This document shows positions 47,928 to 56,978 of a stretch of 64,000 nt of DNA, one piece after another. A program made the position numbers and the translations under genes. Source of the DNA: Cellulomonas septica. GTDB lineage: Bacteria; Actinomycetota; Actinomycetes; Actinomycetales; Cellulomonadaceae. Below the pieces are notes generated by a model. That model was not told the origin of the DNA. It was given only the letters and a program-made list of their open reading frames with translations, and searched no databases. How positions within the stretch are numbered: the first letter of the stretch is position 1; each line of letters starts with the position of its first letter. The stretch covers positions 28,376 to 92,375 of the forward strand of contig NZ_JAAXOY010000001.1 in NCBI RefSeq assembly GCF_012396155.1. Reading direction: 5' to 3'.

Positions 47928-50216
47928 ATGACTCAGTCCCTCGAGCTCGAGATCGGCGGCATGACCTGCTCGTCCTGCGCAGCTCGCATCGAGAAGAAGC
48001 TCAACCGCATGCCCGGCGTCGAGGCGTCGGTGAACTACGCCACCGAGAAAGCCAAGGTGTCGCTGCCGGACGGCACGTCCGTCGAGGACGCCGTGGCAGT
48101 CGTCGAGGCAGCCGGGTACTCGGCTCGGCAGAAGGTCGCGCAACCCGCACCGCCTGCCGAGGGCGAGGCCGAGGCCGAGCCGGACGAGACCGCCGCGCTC
48201 CGCCGCCGCCTGCTCGTCTCCGCGATCCTCACCGTGCCCGTCGTCGCGCTCGCGATGGTCGAGCCGTTGCAGTTCGACAACTGGCAGTGGTTGTCGCTCA
48301 CGCTCGCCGCCCCGGTGGTCGTCTGGGGTGCGCTGCCGTTCCACCGAGCCGCCTGGACCAACGCGCGCCACGCCGCAGCGACGATGGACACCCTCATCAG
48401 CGTCGGCGTCCTCGCCGCATTCGCCTGGTCGCTGTACGCGCTGTTCTTCGGCGCGGCCGGCGCGCCTGGCATGCGCATGAGCTTCAGCCTGGTGGCCGCC
48501 CGCGGCGGAGGGGCGCACGAGATCTACCTCGAGGTCGCCGCGGCGGTGACCGTCTTCATCCTGCTCGGACGGTACTTCGAGGCACGCGCCAAGCGACGGT
48601 CCGGGGCAGCCCTCCGTGCACTCCTGGAGATGGGCGCGAAGGACGTCGCGGTGCGCCGCGAGGGAGCGGAGATCCGCATCCCGATCGGCGAGCTGAAGGT
48701 CGGAGACGTCTTCGTCGTCCGCCCCGGCGAGAAGATCGCCACGGACGGACTGGTGGTCGACGGGACGTCGGCGGTCGACGCGTCGATGCTCACGGGCGAA
48801 CCGGTACCCGTGGAGGTCGGTCCCGGCGACTCCGTCGTCGGGGCGACCGTGAACGCCGGTGGTCGCCTCTACGTGGAGGCGACGCGCGTCGGCTCGGACA
48901 CGCAGCTGGCACAGATGGCGCGGCTCGTCGAAGAGGCTCAGACCGGCAAGGCGCCGGTCCAGCGCCTGGCCGACCGTGTGTCGTCCGTGTTCGTCCCGGT
49001 CATCATCGCGCTCGCCGTCGCGACGCTCGGGTTCTGGCTGGGGATCGGCGCCGGTCCGGAGATGGCGTTCACCGCGGCCGTCGCCGTCCTGATCATCGCC
49101 TGCCCGTGCGCGCTGGGGCTCGCCACTCCGACCGCCCTCATGGTGGGTACGGGGCGGGGGGCACAGCTCGGGATCCTCATCAAGGGCCCGCAGGTGCTCG
49201 AGTCGACCCGGCGCGTCGACACGGTCGTCCTCGACAAGACGGGAACGGTCACGACAGGGCGGATGGAGCTGCTGGAAGTCGTCCCCGCCGCCGGTACGAG
49301 CGAGGAGTTGCTGCTCCGTCTGGCAGGGGCGCTCGAGGACGCCTCCGAGCACCCGATCGCCCGGGCCATCGCCGCCGGGGCGCGCAATCGACTCGGCGAC
49401 CTTCCCGCGGTCGACGGCTTCGTCAACACCCAAGGCCTGGGCGTGTACGGCGTGGCGGACGACCACGCCGTCGCCGCAGGGCGCGTCGGGTGGTTGGCGG
49501 ACCAGTGGGCGCAGCCGGCGGACGCGGAGCTGCAACGCGCGGTCGATGCTGCCGAGTCGGCGGGACGAACGGTGATCGGCGTCGGCTGGGACGGTCAGCT
49601 GCGCGGCCTCCTGGTCGTCGCGGACACCCTCAAGCCGACGTCCGCCAGCGCCGTCCAGGAACTGCGAGGGCTCGGCCTGACGCCGGTCCTGCTGACCGGC
49701 GACAACGAGCGGGCCGCGCGTGCGATCGCGCGTGAAGTCGGGATCGACGAGGTCGTCGCGGAAGTCATGCCCGAGGACAAGGTGCGGGTCGTCCGAGACC
49801 TGCAGGCGCGTGGACGCGTCGTGGCGATGGTCGGTGACGGCGTCAACGACGCCGCAGCCCTCGCGCAGTCGGACCTCGGCATCGCGATGGGGACCGGCAC
49901 CGACGTCGCCATTGAAGCGAGCGACCTCACGCTCGTGCGCGGCGACCTCAGGGTCGCTGTCGACGCCGTGCGCCTGTCGCGCAAGACGCTGTCGACGATC
50001 AAGGGCAACCTGTTCTGGGCATTCGCCTACAACGTCGCCGCTGTCCCGCTGGCCGTGGCGGGCTTCCTTAACCCGTTGATCGCGGGCGCGGCCATGGCGT
50101 TCTCGTCGGTCTTCGTCGTGACGAACAGCCTGCGGCTGCGTCGCTTCCAGGCGGTCTCGGCGAGCAGCGTGCCGGCGGAAGAGCTCGACGCCGTCAGCAC
50201 CTCCTTCGACAGCTGA
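47928..50216 (+). CDS. copA: Cu(I)-exporting P1B ATPase
   Basis: A 762-residue CopA-type pump. The N-terminal HMA domain has [16 protein letters not shown] (Cys-x2-Cys near residues 14-17). Then come helices, the actuator motif LTGEPVPV, the transport helix [18 protein letters not shown] (CPC near 391-393), LDKTGTVT (about 435), SEHPIARAI and [11 protein letters not shown], with the late-helix residues [11 protein letters not shown] and [15 protein letters not shown] completing the Cu(I) site. It exports Cu(I) from the cytoplasm with ATP and works with CopZ. A strong terminator hairpin follows at 50237. Confidence 0.95.
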   Translation: MTQSLELEIGGMTCSSCAARIEKKLNRMPGVEASVNYATEKAKVSLPDGTSVEDAVAVVEAAGYSARQKVAQPAPPAEGEAEAEPDETAALRRRLLVSAILTVPVVALAMVEPLQFDNWQWLSLTLAAPVVVWGALPFHRAAWTNARHAAATMDTLISVGVLAAFAWSLYALFFGAAGAPGMRMSFSLVAARGGGAHEIYLEVAAAVTVFILLGRYFEARAKRRSGAALRALLEMGAKDVAVRREGAEIRIPIGELKVGDVFVVRPGEKIATDGLVVDGTSAVDASMLTGEPVPVEVGPGDSVVGATVNAGGRLYVEATRVGSDTQLAQMARLVEEAQTGKAPVQRLADRVSSVFVPVIIALAVATLGFWLGIGAGPEMAFTAAVAVLIIACPCALGLATPTALMVGTGRGAQLGILIKGPQVLESTRRVDTVVLDKTGTVTTGRMELLEVVPAAGTSEELLLRLAGALEDASEHPIARAIAAGARNRLGDLPAVDGFVNTQGLGVYGVADDHAVAAGRVGWLADQWAQPADAELQRAVDAAESAGRTVIGVGWDGQLRGLLVVADTLKPTSASAVQELRGLGLTPVLLTGDNERAARAIAREVGIDEVVAEVMPEDKVRVVRDLQARGRVVAMVGDGVNDAAALAQSDLGIAMGTGTDVAIEASDLTLVRGDLRVAVDAVRLSRKTLSTIKGNLFWAFAYNVAAVPLAVAGFLNPLIAGAAMAFSSVFVVTNSLRLRRFQAVSASSVPAEELDAVSTSFDS

Positions 50217-50236
50217 CCTTCGCCCGCACACGAAGC

Positions 50237-50269
50237 GAGCCGCCCAGGTCCTGAGGACCTGGGCGGCTC
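50237..50269. terminator. Terminator hairpin after copA
   Basis: GAGCCGCCCAGGTCC and GGACCTGGGCGGCTC form a perfect 15-bp stem with a 3-nt loop, 21 nt after the copA stop. The gene on the other side (ending 50299) is convergent, so the hairpin can serve both strands. Confidence 0.8.
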
Positions 50270-50298
50270 GTCGCGCGTGGTGCAGGCGCCGTCGACGC

Positions 50299-50538
50299 CT
50301 ACGTGCGAGGCGCCCCCTGGCGCTCAGAAGTCGACGACGAGTCGTGGTGCGGGTCGTGCTGGTGCCCGTGGCGCCCCATCATCAGCATCATCACGACGAG
50401 CATCACGGGGCACGCGAGCAGCGCCGCGTACGACAGCGCGTCGCTCCACGACCGACCGGTCACCACCAGGACCGCGAAGATGCCTGCCCCGATCCCCACC
50501 ATCATCAGCAGGTGGCCTGCCGGTGAGTGGGCGCTCAT
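50299..50538 (-). CDS. DUF2933-like small membrane protein with His-rich tail
   Basis: A 79-residue protein with two hydrophobic segments (HLLMMVGIGAGIFAVLVV and LSYAALLACPVMLVVMMLMM) followed by a His-rich end (GRHGHQHDPHHDSSS). The pattern of a Cys-Pro next to Met-rich helix and His tail resembles DUF2933 proteins, which occur beside copper genes. ATG 50538 has GGAAG upstream. Two CopR-like boxes lie in the divergent region to the Met/His-rich gene at 50849. Role in copper handling at the membrane is inferred. Confidence 0.7.
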   Translation of the reverse strand: MSAHSPAGHLLMMVGIGAGIFAVLVVTGRSWSDALSYAALLACPVMLVVMMLMMGRHGHQHDPHHDSSSTSERQGAPRT

Positions 50539-50658
50539 CCATCGCTTCCTGTCCACGGTCACTCGCTCCCTCGTCGCTCGGACTCGGCCGCCGGACATCG
50601 CCCGATCGGCATGCACTCACGATCGCCCTACAGCCACGCGGTTCGGGTCGCGGGCGGA

Positions 50659-50674
50659 CGAAGATTCGCTGAAG
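50659..50674 (+). promoter_or_regulatory. CopR-like box
   Basis: CGAAGATTCGCTGAAG: half-sites CGAAG and TGAAG 11 nt apart. It lies in the divergent region between 50538 (minus) and 50849 (plus) and is closer to the minus-strand gene. Confidence 0.6.
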
Positions 50675-50743
50675 ACGGGTGGTCTGGCCGCGGTGGTGCG
50701 TCGTCGCTCGCGGCCCAGGCCGGTACGGCTCCTGTCGGCACGA

Positions 50744-50759
50744 TGAAGATTCGATAGAG
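50744..50759 (+). promoter_or_regulatory. CopR-like box
   Basis: TGAAGATTCGATAGAG: half-sites TGAAG and TAGAG 11 nt apart. It lies 90 nt upstream of the Met/His-rich gene, followed by a small hairpin GGGACT-ACA-AGTCCC at 50771-50785. Confidence 0.6.
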
Positions 50760-50848
50760 GAGGGCCGCCCGGGACTACAAGTCCCATGTCGCGCCTGTCC
50801 CCCAGGACAAAGGTTCACCAGCAACCACCCGTCCCGAGGAGGACCGCG

Positions 50849-51505
50849 ATGTCGCCCACCCTCGTCCGGCTCGGCGTCGCCCTCGCGGCCGTCGCGCCGC
50901 TGATCGCCGCCGGATCCAGCGCCGCACCTGCCGGCTTGGCACCACACCCCGGCGCCGAAGTCGTCCTCGGCGCGGCGGGCGTCCACGCCGGCGAAGACCC
51001 CGCTCCCCACGTCCACGGCGACCCGCTGCCGACCTCGTCGTCCACCCCCTCGACGACTCCCCGCCCCACAGCCACGGCGCCGGACGCACACGCGGAGATG
51101 GCCGGCATGGATCACGGCGACATGTCCGACATGGACCACGGGGACATGAGCGGTACGGACGACGAGATGGCCGGTATGGACGACATGCCGGGGATGGACC
51201 ACGGCGACGACGTGGCCGGGATGAGCGACGACGACACCGACGGCACCGACGGGCACGACGAGCACGCGGCGGACGACACCACGTCGACGCCCCCGGGCCA
51301 CGAGCACGACGAGTCCGGCGCCGGCGCTGTCGGAGACGACCACGGCGCGAGCGGCCCGGCCCCGGAGCGCCCGCGCGCCCTCGTGCTCGGCGCCTTCGCG
51401 GTCGTCAACGGCGCCGTCCTGATCGTCGCCGCGGTCCTCCGCCGCCGAGGCAACGCTCGCCCACGACACCGTCCGCACGCGTCCGCTGCCCCGACGACCG
51501 CCTGA
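50849..51505 (+). CDS. Met/His/Asp-rich cell-surface protein
   Basis: A 218-residue protein with a signal peptide (residues 1-26, ending SSAAPAG) and a Thr/Pro/Ser linker. A central metal-binding-like region is built of repeated HGDMxxMDHGDM and GMDHGDD units (about residues 85-145), then a C-terminal transmembrane helix (LVLGAFAVVNGAVLIVAAVL) and a basic tail. The composition resembles extracellular copper-scavenging proteins. GAGGAGGA precedes ATG 50849. It starts the operon with the NapH-like and FprA genes, so bound copper could be the substrate of that electron chain. This is inference. Confidence 0.8.
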   Translation: MSPTLVRLGVALAAVAPLIAAGSSAAPAGLAPHPGAEVVLGAAGVHAGEDPAPHVHGDPLPTSSSTPSTTPRPTATAPDAHAEMAGMDHGDMSDMDHGDMSGTDDEMAGMDDMPGMDHGDDVAGMSDDDTDGTDGHDEHAADDTTSTPPGHEHDESGAGAVGDDHGASGPAPERPRALVLGAFAVVNGAVLIVAAVLRRRGNARPRHRPHASAAPTTA

Positions 51506-51517
51506 CCGGAGAAGACG

Positions 51518-52957
51518 ATGGCCACCCCGACCCTCACTCCCCCGCCGCCGGCGGACCTGCCGGACCTCGACCCCGACGTCGACCCCGGACCTGACCTCAC
51601 GCCGCCCCGCCCGGGCCGAAACCTCATGACGATCCCCTGGGTCGCCAGGACACTGCGGAGCGGTTGGTACCCGAAGATCCTGCAGATTCCCGTGGCGGCC
51701 GTCTTCGGGCTCGTCGCCTACCAGCTCCTCGTCGGGCCCGACTCGGCTCACGACAACGCGGGTACCGCGCTCATGTGGGTGCTGTGGTGGCCGGTCATCC
51801 CCATCGTCTTCGTCCTGCTCGGCCGGTTTTGGTGCGCCGTCTGCCCGTTCGGCGCCATCTCCGACTTCGTGCAGAGGTGGGTGGGCGTCAACCGCCCGGT
51901 CCCGAACTTCCTCAAGAACTACGGGATCTGGATCATCGACGCGTCGTTCCTCGCGATCACCTGGGCGGACCACGTGTGGGGCGTCGTCGAGTCTCCGTGG
52001 GGCTCCGGGGTGCTCCTGCTGATCCTCACCACCGCGGTGATCGCGTCGGGCGCCCTCTTCCAGCGGCGGACCTTCTGCCGCTACCTGTGCTTCCTCGGCG
52101 GCCTGTCCGGCAACTATGCGCGCGTCGGCATGGTCGAGCTGCGGGCAGACACCGGCATCTGCAAGACCTGCAAGGCCAGGGCCGTCTGCTACAACGGCAA
52201 CGACAAGGTCGCCGGCTGCCCGCTGTTCACGTTCCCCCGCACCATGGAGGACTCGGCGAACTGCAACCTGTGCGCCAACTGCATCAAGGTGTGCCCGAAC
52301 GACGCGATCCAGGTCCGCCTGCGCAAGCCCACGAGCGAGCTGTGGTTCATCACCAAGCCGAAGCTCGAGCAGTCGTACCTCGCCATGGCGATCATGGGCA
52401 TCGTCCTCATCCAGAACGTCACGATGCTCGAGGTCTGGAACGACTTCCTCGCGTGGATCGAGAGCACGACCGGCATCACCAGCTACGCCGTCATCTTCAC
52501 CGCCGCGTTCGCGGTCGCCGTCACCGTGCCCGTAGCTCTCCTTGCCCTCGCCTCACGCGTCGCGGCCGGCGCGAACCTCGAGGACACGAAGATGAACTTC
52601 GCGAGGTTCGGCTACGCGCTCATCCCGCTTGACGTCGCCGGGCACCTCGCGCACAACCTGTTCCACCTGCTTGCCGAGGGAAAGTCCGTCTTCTACACGG
52701 TGGCCGCGCTGTTCGGCCGGCAGAGCGCGGGAGCGGACGCCGCGCTCGTGAGCACCAGCAACATCCAGGTCCTGCAGTTCGTCCTACTCGCGCTCGGCCT
52801 GGCCGGCTCGATCTATACCGCCCGCCGGATCGCGCACCGCCGCTACCGGACGGTGGCGCGGCGACGGGCCACGCTCGCGCCGTACCTCGTGATCATCGTG
52901 CTGCTCGGCGCGATCAACGTCTGGATGTTCCTGCTGCCCATGGCTCACCGCATGTGA
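51518..52957 (+). CDS. NapH/NosR/CcoG-like membrane [4Fe-4S] protein
   Basis: A 479-residue polytopic membrane protein with seven or more helices. The cytoplasmic cysteine motifs characteristic of the NapH/NosR/RdxA group are FWCAVCPFGAISD, RTFCRYLCFLGGLSG and GICKTCKARAVC. A ferredoxin-like [4Fe-4S] motif reads CNLCANCIKVCPNDAIQV (about residues 250-267). Such proteins pass electrons across the membrane to periplasmic reductases or copper centres. It follows the Met/His-rich gene by 12 nt and precedes an FprA-type reductase by 48 nt. It may reduce extracytoplasmic copper or support a copper enzyme not in this window. Confidence 0.85.
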   Translation: MATPTLTPPPPADLPDLDPDVDPGPDLTPPRPGRNLMTIPWVARTLRSGWYPKILQIPVAAVFGLVAYQLLVGPDSAHDNAGTALMWVLWWPVIPIVFVLLGRFWCAVCPFGAISDFVQRWVGVNRPVPNFLKNYGIWIIDASFLAITWADHVWGVVESPWGSGVLLLILTTAVIASGALFQRRTFCRYLCFLGGLSGNYARVGMVELRADTGICKTCKARAVCYNGNDKVAGCPLFTFPRTMEDSANCNLCANCIKVCPNDAIQVRLRKPTSELWFITKPKLEQSYLAMAIMGIVLIQNVTMLEVWNDFLAWIESTTGITSYAVIFTAAFAVAVTVPVALLALASRVAAGANLEDTKMNFARFGYALIPLDVAGHLAHNLFHLLAEGKSVFYTVAALFGRQSAGADAALVSTSNIQVLQFVLLALGLAGSIYTARRIAHRRYRTVARRRATLAPYLVIIVLLGAINVWMFLLPMAHRM

Positions 52958-53005
52958 CGCGACGCGGTTCCTCGCCCTTCACGCCAGCACCCGATCGGAG
53001 AAGCC

Positions 53006-54418
53006 ATGTCGCACACCACCACGCCCGCGCGCACCCACGGCCGCGCGCTGCGCGTCGCCGTCGTCGGCGCCGGACCGGCCGGCATCTACGCCGCCGACAT
53101 CCTGTCGAAGACGGACCTCGACGTCAGCATCGACCTGTTCGAGCGCCTCCCTGCGCCGTTCGGGCTCGTGCGCTACGGCGTCGCGCCGGACCACCCGCGC
53201 ATCAAGCAGATCATCGTTGCGCTCCACAAGGTGCTCGAGCGCGGCGACATCCGCCTGCTCGCGAACGTCGACTACGGCACCGACCTCAAGCTCGACGACC
53301 TGCGCCAGTTCTACGACGCCGTGATCTTCTCCACGGGCTCGATCCGCGACGCGGCCCTGCCGATCCCGGGCATCGACCTCGACGGCTCCTACGGTGCCGC
53401 GGACTTCGTGTCCTGGTACGACGGGCACCCTGACGTCCCGCGGACGTGGCCGCTGCAGGCCCGGCACGTCGCGGTCCTCGGCGCGGGCAACGTCGCGCTG
53501 GACGTCGCGCGCATCCTCGCGAAGCACGCCGACGACCTGCTGCCGACCGAGGTGCCGGCCAACGTCTACGACCTGCTCAAGGCGTCGCCCGTCACCGACG
53601 TGCACGTCTTCGCCCGCCGCGGCCCCGCGCAGGTGAAGTTCTCCCCGCTGGAGCTGCGCGAGCTCGGCCACGTGCCGGACGTCGACGTCATCGTCTACCC
53701 CGAGGACTTCGAGTTCGACGAGGGCTCGATGGCCGCGATCCACTCCTCGAACCAGACCAAGCAGGTCGTCAAGACCCTCACGGACTGGACGCTCAAGGAG
53801 CCCGAGGAGCTCACGGCCAGCCGCCGCATCCACCTGCACTTCCTGCACAAGCCGGTCGAGGTGCTGAGCGAGGACGGCAAGGTGGTCGGCCTGCGCACCG
53901 AGCGGACCGCGCTCAACGGCGACGGCAACGTCACCGGTACCGGCCAGACGCACGACTGGGCCGTGCAGGCCGTCTACCGCGCGGTGGGCTACTTCGGGTC
54001 GCCGCTCGTCGACATCCCGTTCGACGAGGTCGCGGGCGTCATCCCCAACCGCGAGGGCCGCGTCGTGGACGTCGACGGCGAGCACATCCCGGGCGTCTAC
54101 GCCACGGGCTGGATCAAGCGCGGCCCGGTCGGCCTCATCGGCCACACCAAGTCGGACGCGTCGGAAACGATCGCACGGCTGCTCGAGGATGCCCCTGGGC
54201 TCGAGCAGGCCGCGTCGCCTGAGCCGGAGGCCGTGACGGAGTGGCTCGTCGAGCGAGGTGTCGAGCACGTGGAGTGGTCCGGTTGGCTGCTGCTCGACGC
54301 GTACGAGCGAGCACTGGGAGCACCGCAGGGCCGTGAGCGCGTGAAGGTCGTCCCGCGAGACGAGCTGCTCGCAGCAGCCCGCGGAGCAGCCCCGCGACGG
54401 GGAGCCGACGCCAGGTGA
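53006..54418 (+). CDS. FprA-type FAD/NADP(H) ferredoxin reductase
   Basis: A 470-residue flavoprotein that exchanges electrons between NADPH and ferredoxin. The FAD motif is VAVVGAGPAGIYAADIL (about residues 16-32), the NADPH motif VAVLGAGNVALDVARIL (about 155-171), and YATGWIKRGPVGLIGHTKSDA near the C-terminus is a hallmark of the adrenodoxin reductase-like group. It is the last gene of the Met/His-rich/NapH-like operon, and probably feeds NADPH electrons into the NapH-like iron-sulfur protein, perhaps through a ferredoxin such as that at 31766. Confidence 0.9.
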   Translation: MSHTTTPARTHGRALRVAVVGAGPAGIYAADILSKTDLDVSIDLFERLPAPFGLVRYGVAPDHPRIKQIIVALHKVLERGDIRLLANVDYGTDLKLDDLRQFYDAVIFSTGSIRDAALPIPGIDLDGSYGAADFVSWYDGHPDVPRTWPLQARHVAVLGAGNVALDVARILAKHADDLLPTEVPANVYDLLKASPVTDVHVFARRGPAQVKFSPLELRELGHVPDVDVIVYPEDFEFDEGSMAAIHSSNQTKQVVKTLTDWTLKEPEELTASRRIHLHFLHKPVEVLSEDGKVVGLRTERTALNGDGNVTGTGQTHDWAVQAVYRAVGYFGSPLVDIPFDEVAGVIPNREGRVVDVDGEHIPGVYATGWIKRGPVGLIGHTKSDASETIARLLEDAPGLEQAASPEPEAVTEWLVERGVEHVEWSGWLLLDAYERALGAPQGRERVKVVPRDELLAAARGAAPRRGADAR

Positions 54419-54668
54419 AGCGACCGGCGGGCGTCGCCGTAGCACCCCGAATCCCTCCTGGGACGTTGCGGAGGCACTCCCCTTCCGAGACTGACCACGC
54501 CGGACCGGCGCCGGCACGCGACCTGCGTCGCGTCTGGCTGCGCGTGGTGCACACCAGCACGTGACGACGCATCGGTCCACAAGTGCCCATCCGTAACTGC
54601 GGCCGAGTAGCCGCTGGCCCGACCGTCGTCGTGGGCGTGGACCGACCACGCCCGTGGAGGTGGTCGGG

Positions 54669-55094
54669 ATGACGTCGTCATGGCGCGAGCCGGCTCAGCG
54701 GCTCATCGAGAGTCGTGACCTGAGCTGGGACGGCCTCTGGGCTCTGCTCGACATCGCGGGGCACGCCGCCATCCGACTGAGCCTCAGCGCGCCACTCGGT
54801 TCAAGCGTTGACCTGACATTCGCTGCGCTCGACCTCGGCGAGGCTCGCGAAGAGCTCGAGTGGGCACGGCCCTCCCTGAGGAGCGACTCGTCACACCACC
54901 CGCTCCCCGCGCTGTTCCCCGACGACGACACAGCAGACGCGCGCCGCGTACTCGAAGAGGTCGTCGACGAGGCAGCTCGGCGGCTCCTCGCCGCCGGCGG
55001 GGACAACCGCGAGCAGGACGAGCTCAGCACGCTCGGCCGAGCATTCCGACGCATCGTCAGCGCGCAGGACGAGTTTAGGCGATGCCGGGCATGA
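54669..55094 (+). CDS. Hypothetical helical protein
   Basis: A 141-residue soluble protein rich in Leu, Ala, Glu and Arg, mostly helical (FAALDLGEAREELEWARPSL, VDEAARRLLAAGGDNREQ). No family is recognised. ATG 54669 has GTGGAGGTGG upstream. It overlaps the next gene by 13 bases, so the two are likely cotranscribed. The gene before it (fprA) ends 250 bases earlier. That gap holds no visible gene. Confidence 0.65.
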   Translation: MTSSWREPAQRLIESRDLSWDGLWALLDIAGHAAIRLSLSAPLGSSVDLTFAALDLGEAREELEWARPSLRSDSSHHPLPALFPDDDTADARRVLEEVVDEAARRLLAAGGDNREQDELSTLGRAFRRIVSAQDEFRRCRA

Positions 55095-56482
55095 ACGCCG
55101 CGACCTACGGCGCGCTCATGGACGCTGCCGCTGCGCATCTCGCCGAGGGTCGGCGCCAGGTCGAGGGCCACCGGTTCGACGGCAAGGAAGACGCGAGTCT
55201 GACTGTCGCCGCCTACCTCGATCTTCTCGACGCCGCACGGCGCCACGCCTGGGCGCTGATCTCCCCTGCCCGCGTCGCCGGCGTCAGGGCGTCAGCTCAT
55301 CCTCACCCCGTCGAAGCCGCGGCCCTCACCATGGTCGACGCACTGCCGCCGGCACCCGGCGACGCTCCGATCACCGACGGGGGTCCTAGACGACAGCACG
55401 CCTGGGCTGTCGCACGCACGCACATCCGCGCGGCCTCCGACCTGATCGCCTCGCACGTGACGATCGATGGCAGCGGATGGACTCCCGATGCCGCCCTCGT
55501 CTGGGACGACGTCGCCCGCCAAGGCGCACTCGGTCGTCTCGGTGGTATGACCGCGACACTGCTCGCGACCCAGGACGCCCTGGCCCTCCGAGCCGGGCAG
55601 GCTGGGCTGCGATGGAGCCAGATCGGTCGTTGGCTGCCGCCGGCCGACCGGGCGCATCGAGCAGCCTTGGACGTCGTGCGCACCGCGGAGGTGACGGGAG
55701 CGACGACGACAGAGCTCGACGGCCTCTCGCCTGCGAGCACGACCATCCGAGCCGCCACAGCCGTCGACGAGCTCGCCGAGCGCGTCGCTCGGATCCGCCG
55801 CGCCGCCTGGGACCTGCGCCAGCACCCGGACTACTCGACCGCCACCCTCGTCGACATCGCCCAGGTCGGGCTCCACCTGTCGGTGCACACCGCCGCGTTC
55901 CACGGGCTCGACCTGCACGCGCACGCCCTGCCGGCCGGCGACCTCCAGGTCGGCCGTGCGCGGGCTTGGCTAGAGCTGCTCACCGACCTGAGGACGTACG
56001 CCGACACGGCGCCGCGGTCGCAAGACGTCCACAGTGACTTGGTGGCCGTTCGTCGTCTGCTCACCGCCCTCGTGCCGCGCGGCAGGGTGAACGGCGACCG
56101 CGGACTGTCGGCCCGGCCCGCCGAACGGGCTCTCGGCGGGACCCTCCACGCGGGCTGCGCCGCACTGGCCGAGAGCGCCTCGTGGTGCTCCGCCTCCTTC
56201 AATCGGCTCGCGCAAGCAGGACATCTCTGGGTCGACGTCAGAAGCCTCTCGGGAGAGGCACTCAGCGAGGATGCATCCCTCGCGGAAGCCAAGCTCGTCG
56301 GAGGTACCACCCTCGCCCGCGCCCCGCGAGACCACGTCGACGGCACGCTCTCTCGCTTCAGCACCGCTGTCGCGACGGCGGTCCAGCCCTCATTCCGACG
56401 TTCGCCGGCCTCGAGCCTCGAGTCATCAAGTCGCGACAGCTGGGGCGTGCACGCGCAACCGATGGCGATCGCGCTGCCCTAG
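55082..56482 (+). CDS. Large hypothetical helical protein
   Basis: A 466-residue soluble protein with almost uninterrupted Ala/Leu/Arg-rich helices, for example AAAHLAEGRRQVEGHRFDGK and ATAVDELAERVARIRRAAWD. No transmembrane segment, signal peptide or catalytic motif is seen. I do not recognise the family. Large alanine-rich helical proteins of this kind are common in actinobacterial conjugative elements, where they are unannotated. It overlaps the preceding 141-residue gene. An ATG at 55091 is an alternative start. Confidence 0.65.
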   Translation: MPGMNAATYGALMDAAAAHLAEGRRQVEGHRFDGKEDASLTVAAYLDLLDAARRHAWALISPARVAGVRASAHPHPVEAAALTMVDALPPAPGDAPITDGGPRRQHAWAVARTHIRAASDLIASHVTIDGSGWTPDAALVWDDVARQGALGRLGGMTATLLATQDALALRAGQAGLRWSQIGRWLPPADRAHRAALDVVRTAEVTGATTTELDGLSPASTTIRAATAVDELAERVARIRRAAWDLRQHPDYSTATLVDIAQVGLHLSVHTAAFHGLDLHAHALPAGDLQVGRARAWLELLTDLRTYADTAPRSQDVHSDLVAVRRLLTALVPRGRVNGDRGLSARPAERALGGTLHAGCAALAESASWCSASFNRLAQAGHLWVDVRSLSGEALSEDASLAEAKLVGGTTLARAPRDHVDGTLSRFSTAVATAVQPSFRRSPASSLESSSRDSWGVHAQPMAIALP

Positions 56483-56524
56483 CTTTCCGAGGCGGCGTGC
56501 TGCTGAACCCCGGCAGGCGGGCAT

Positions 56525-56815
56525 CTACGACGGTCCGCTTGCAACCGGCGGCGTGACGAACCAGCTCACGCTGCGAGCCACATCCGCCGCCCTCAGCCAT
56601 TCGTATCGCTCGGAGCGCGGGCCGGGCGTCAACTCCAGCCACGCGACCATCACGTGCGTCTTCGTCCACCGCACCGCCCTCGCCGCACGCCACTCGTCGG
56701 TGCCGTCGGACCAGACCACGTGAGCGACGACCGGGATGTCTCCTTGTGGCCTTGAAGGCACATCCCGCGGAACCTCGCGGTTCACGACCGTCCGCGGGTC
56801 TCGACCAACGCTCAC
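56525..56815 (-). CDS. Small hypothetical protein behind an SOS box
   Basis: A 96-residue protein with no family I recognise. The central part looks like a small beta-barrel fold (IPVVAHVVWSDGTDEWRAAR, then THVMVAWLELTPG), followed by YEWLRAADVARSVSWF. GTG 56815 or TTG 56818 could start it. A LexA-type box lies 13 nt upstream, so expression may be leaderless or very short-led and damage-inducible. It is transcribed against the previous gene. Confidence 0.6.
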   Translation of the reverse strand: MSVGRDPRTVVNREVPRDVPSRPQGDIPVVAHVVWSDGTDEWRAARAVRWTKTHVMVAWLELTPGPRSERYEWLRAADVARSVSWFVTPPVASGPS

Positions 56816-56827
56816 CAACGCAGCATA

Positions 56828-56843
56828 TCGAACACACGTTCTA
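56828..56843. promoter_or_regulatory. LexA-type SOS box
   Basis: TCGAACACACGTTCTA contains the core GAAC-N4-GTTC and differs at one position from TCGAAC-N4-GTTCGA. A -10-like TATGCT of the minus strand partly follows it. It should control the 96-residue gene at 56525, with the plus-strand gene at 56979 as a less likely target. Confidence 0.65.
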
Positions 56844-56978
56844 TCCCACGCGCGCTAGTGGTACCGCCCGACCGCTCAGACTCGGAACGGCTACGCGTGG
56901 CCAAACGCTGGCGATCGGCGTGGTCGCTTTCCGCCTCGTATCGCTCGGGGCGTCGGAGGGGCATGCGAGCATCCCCCT

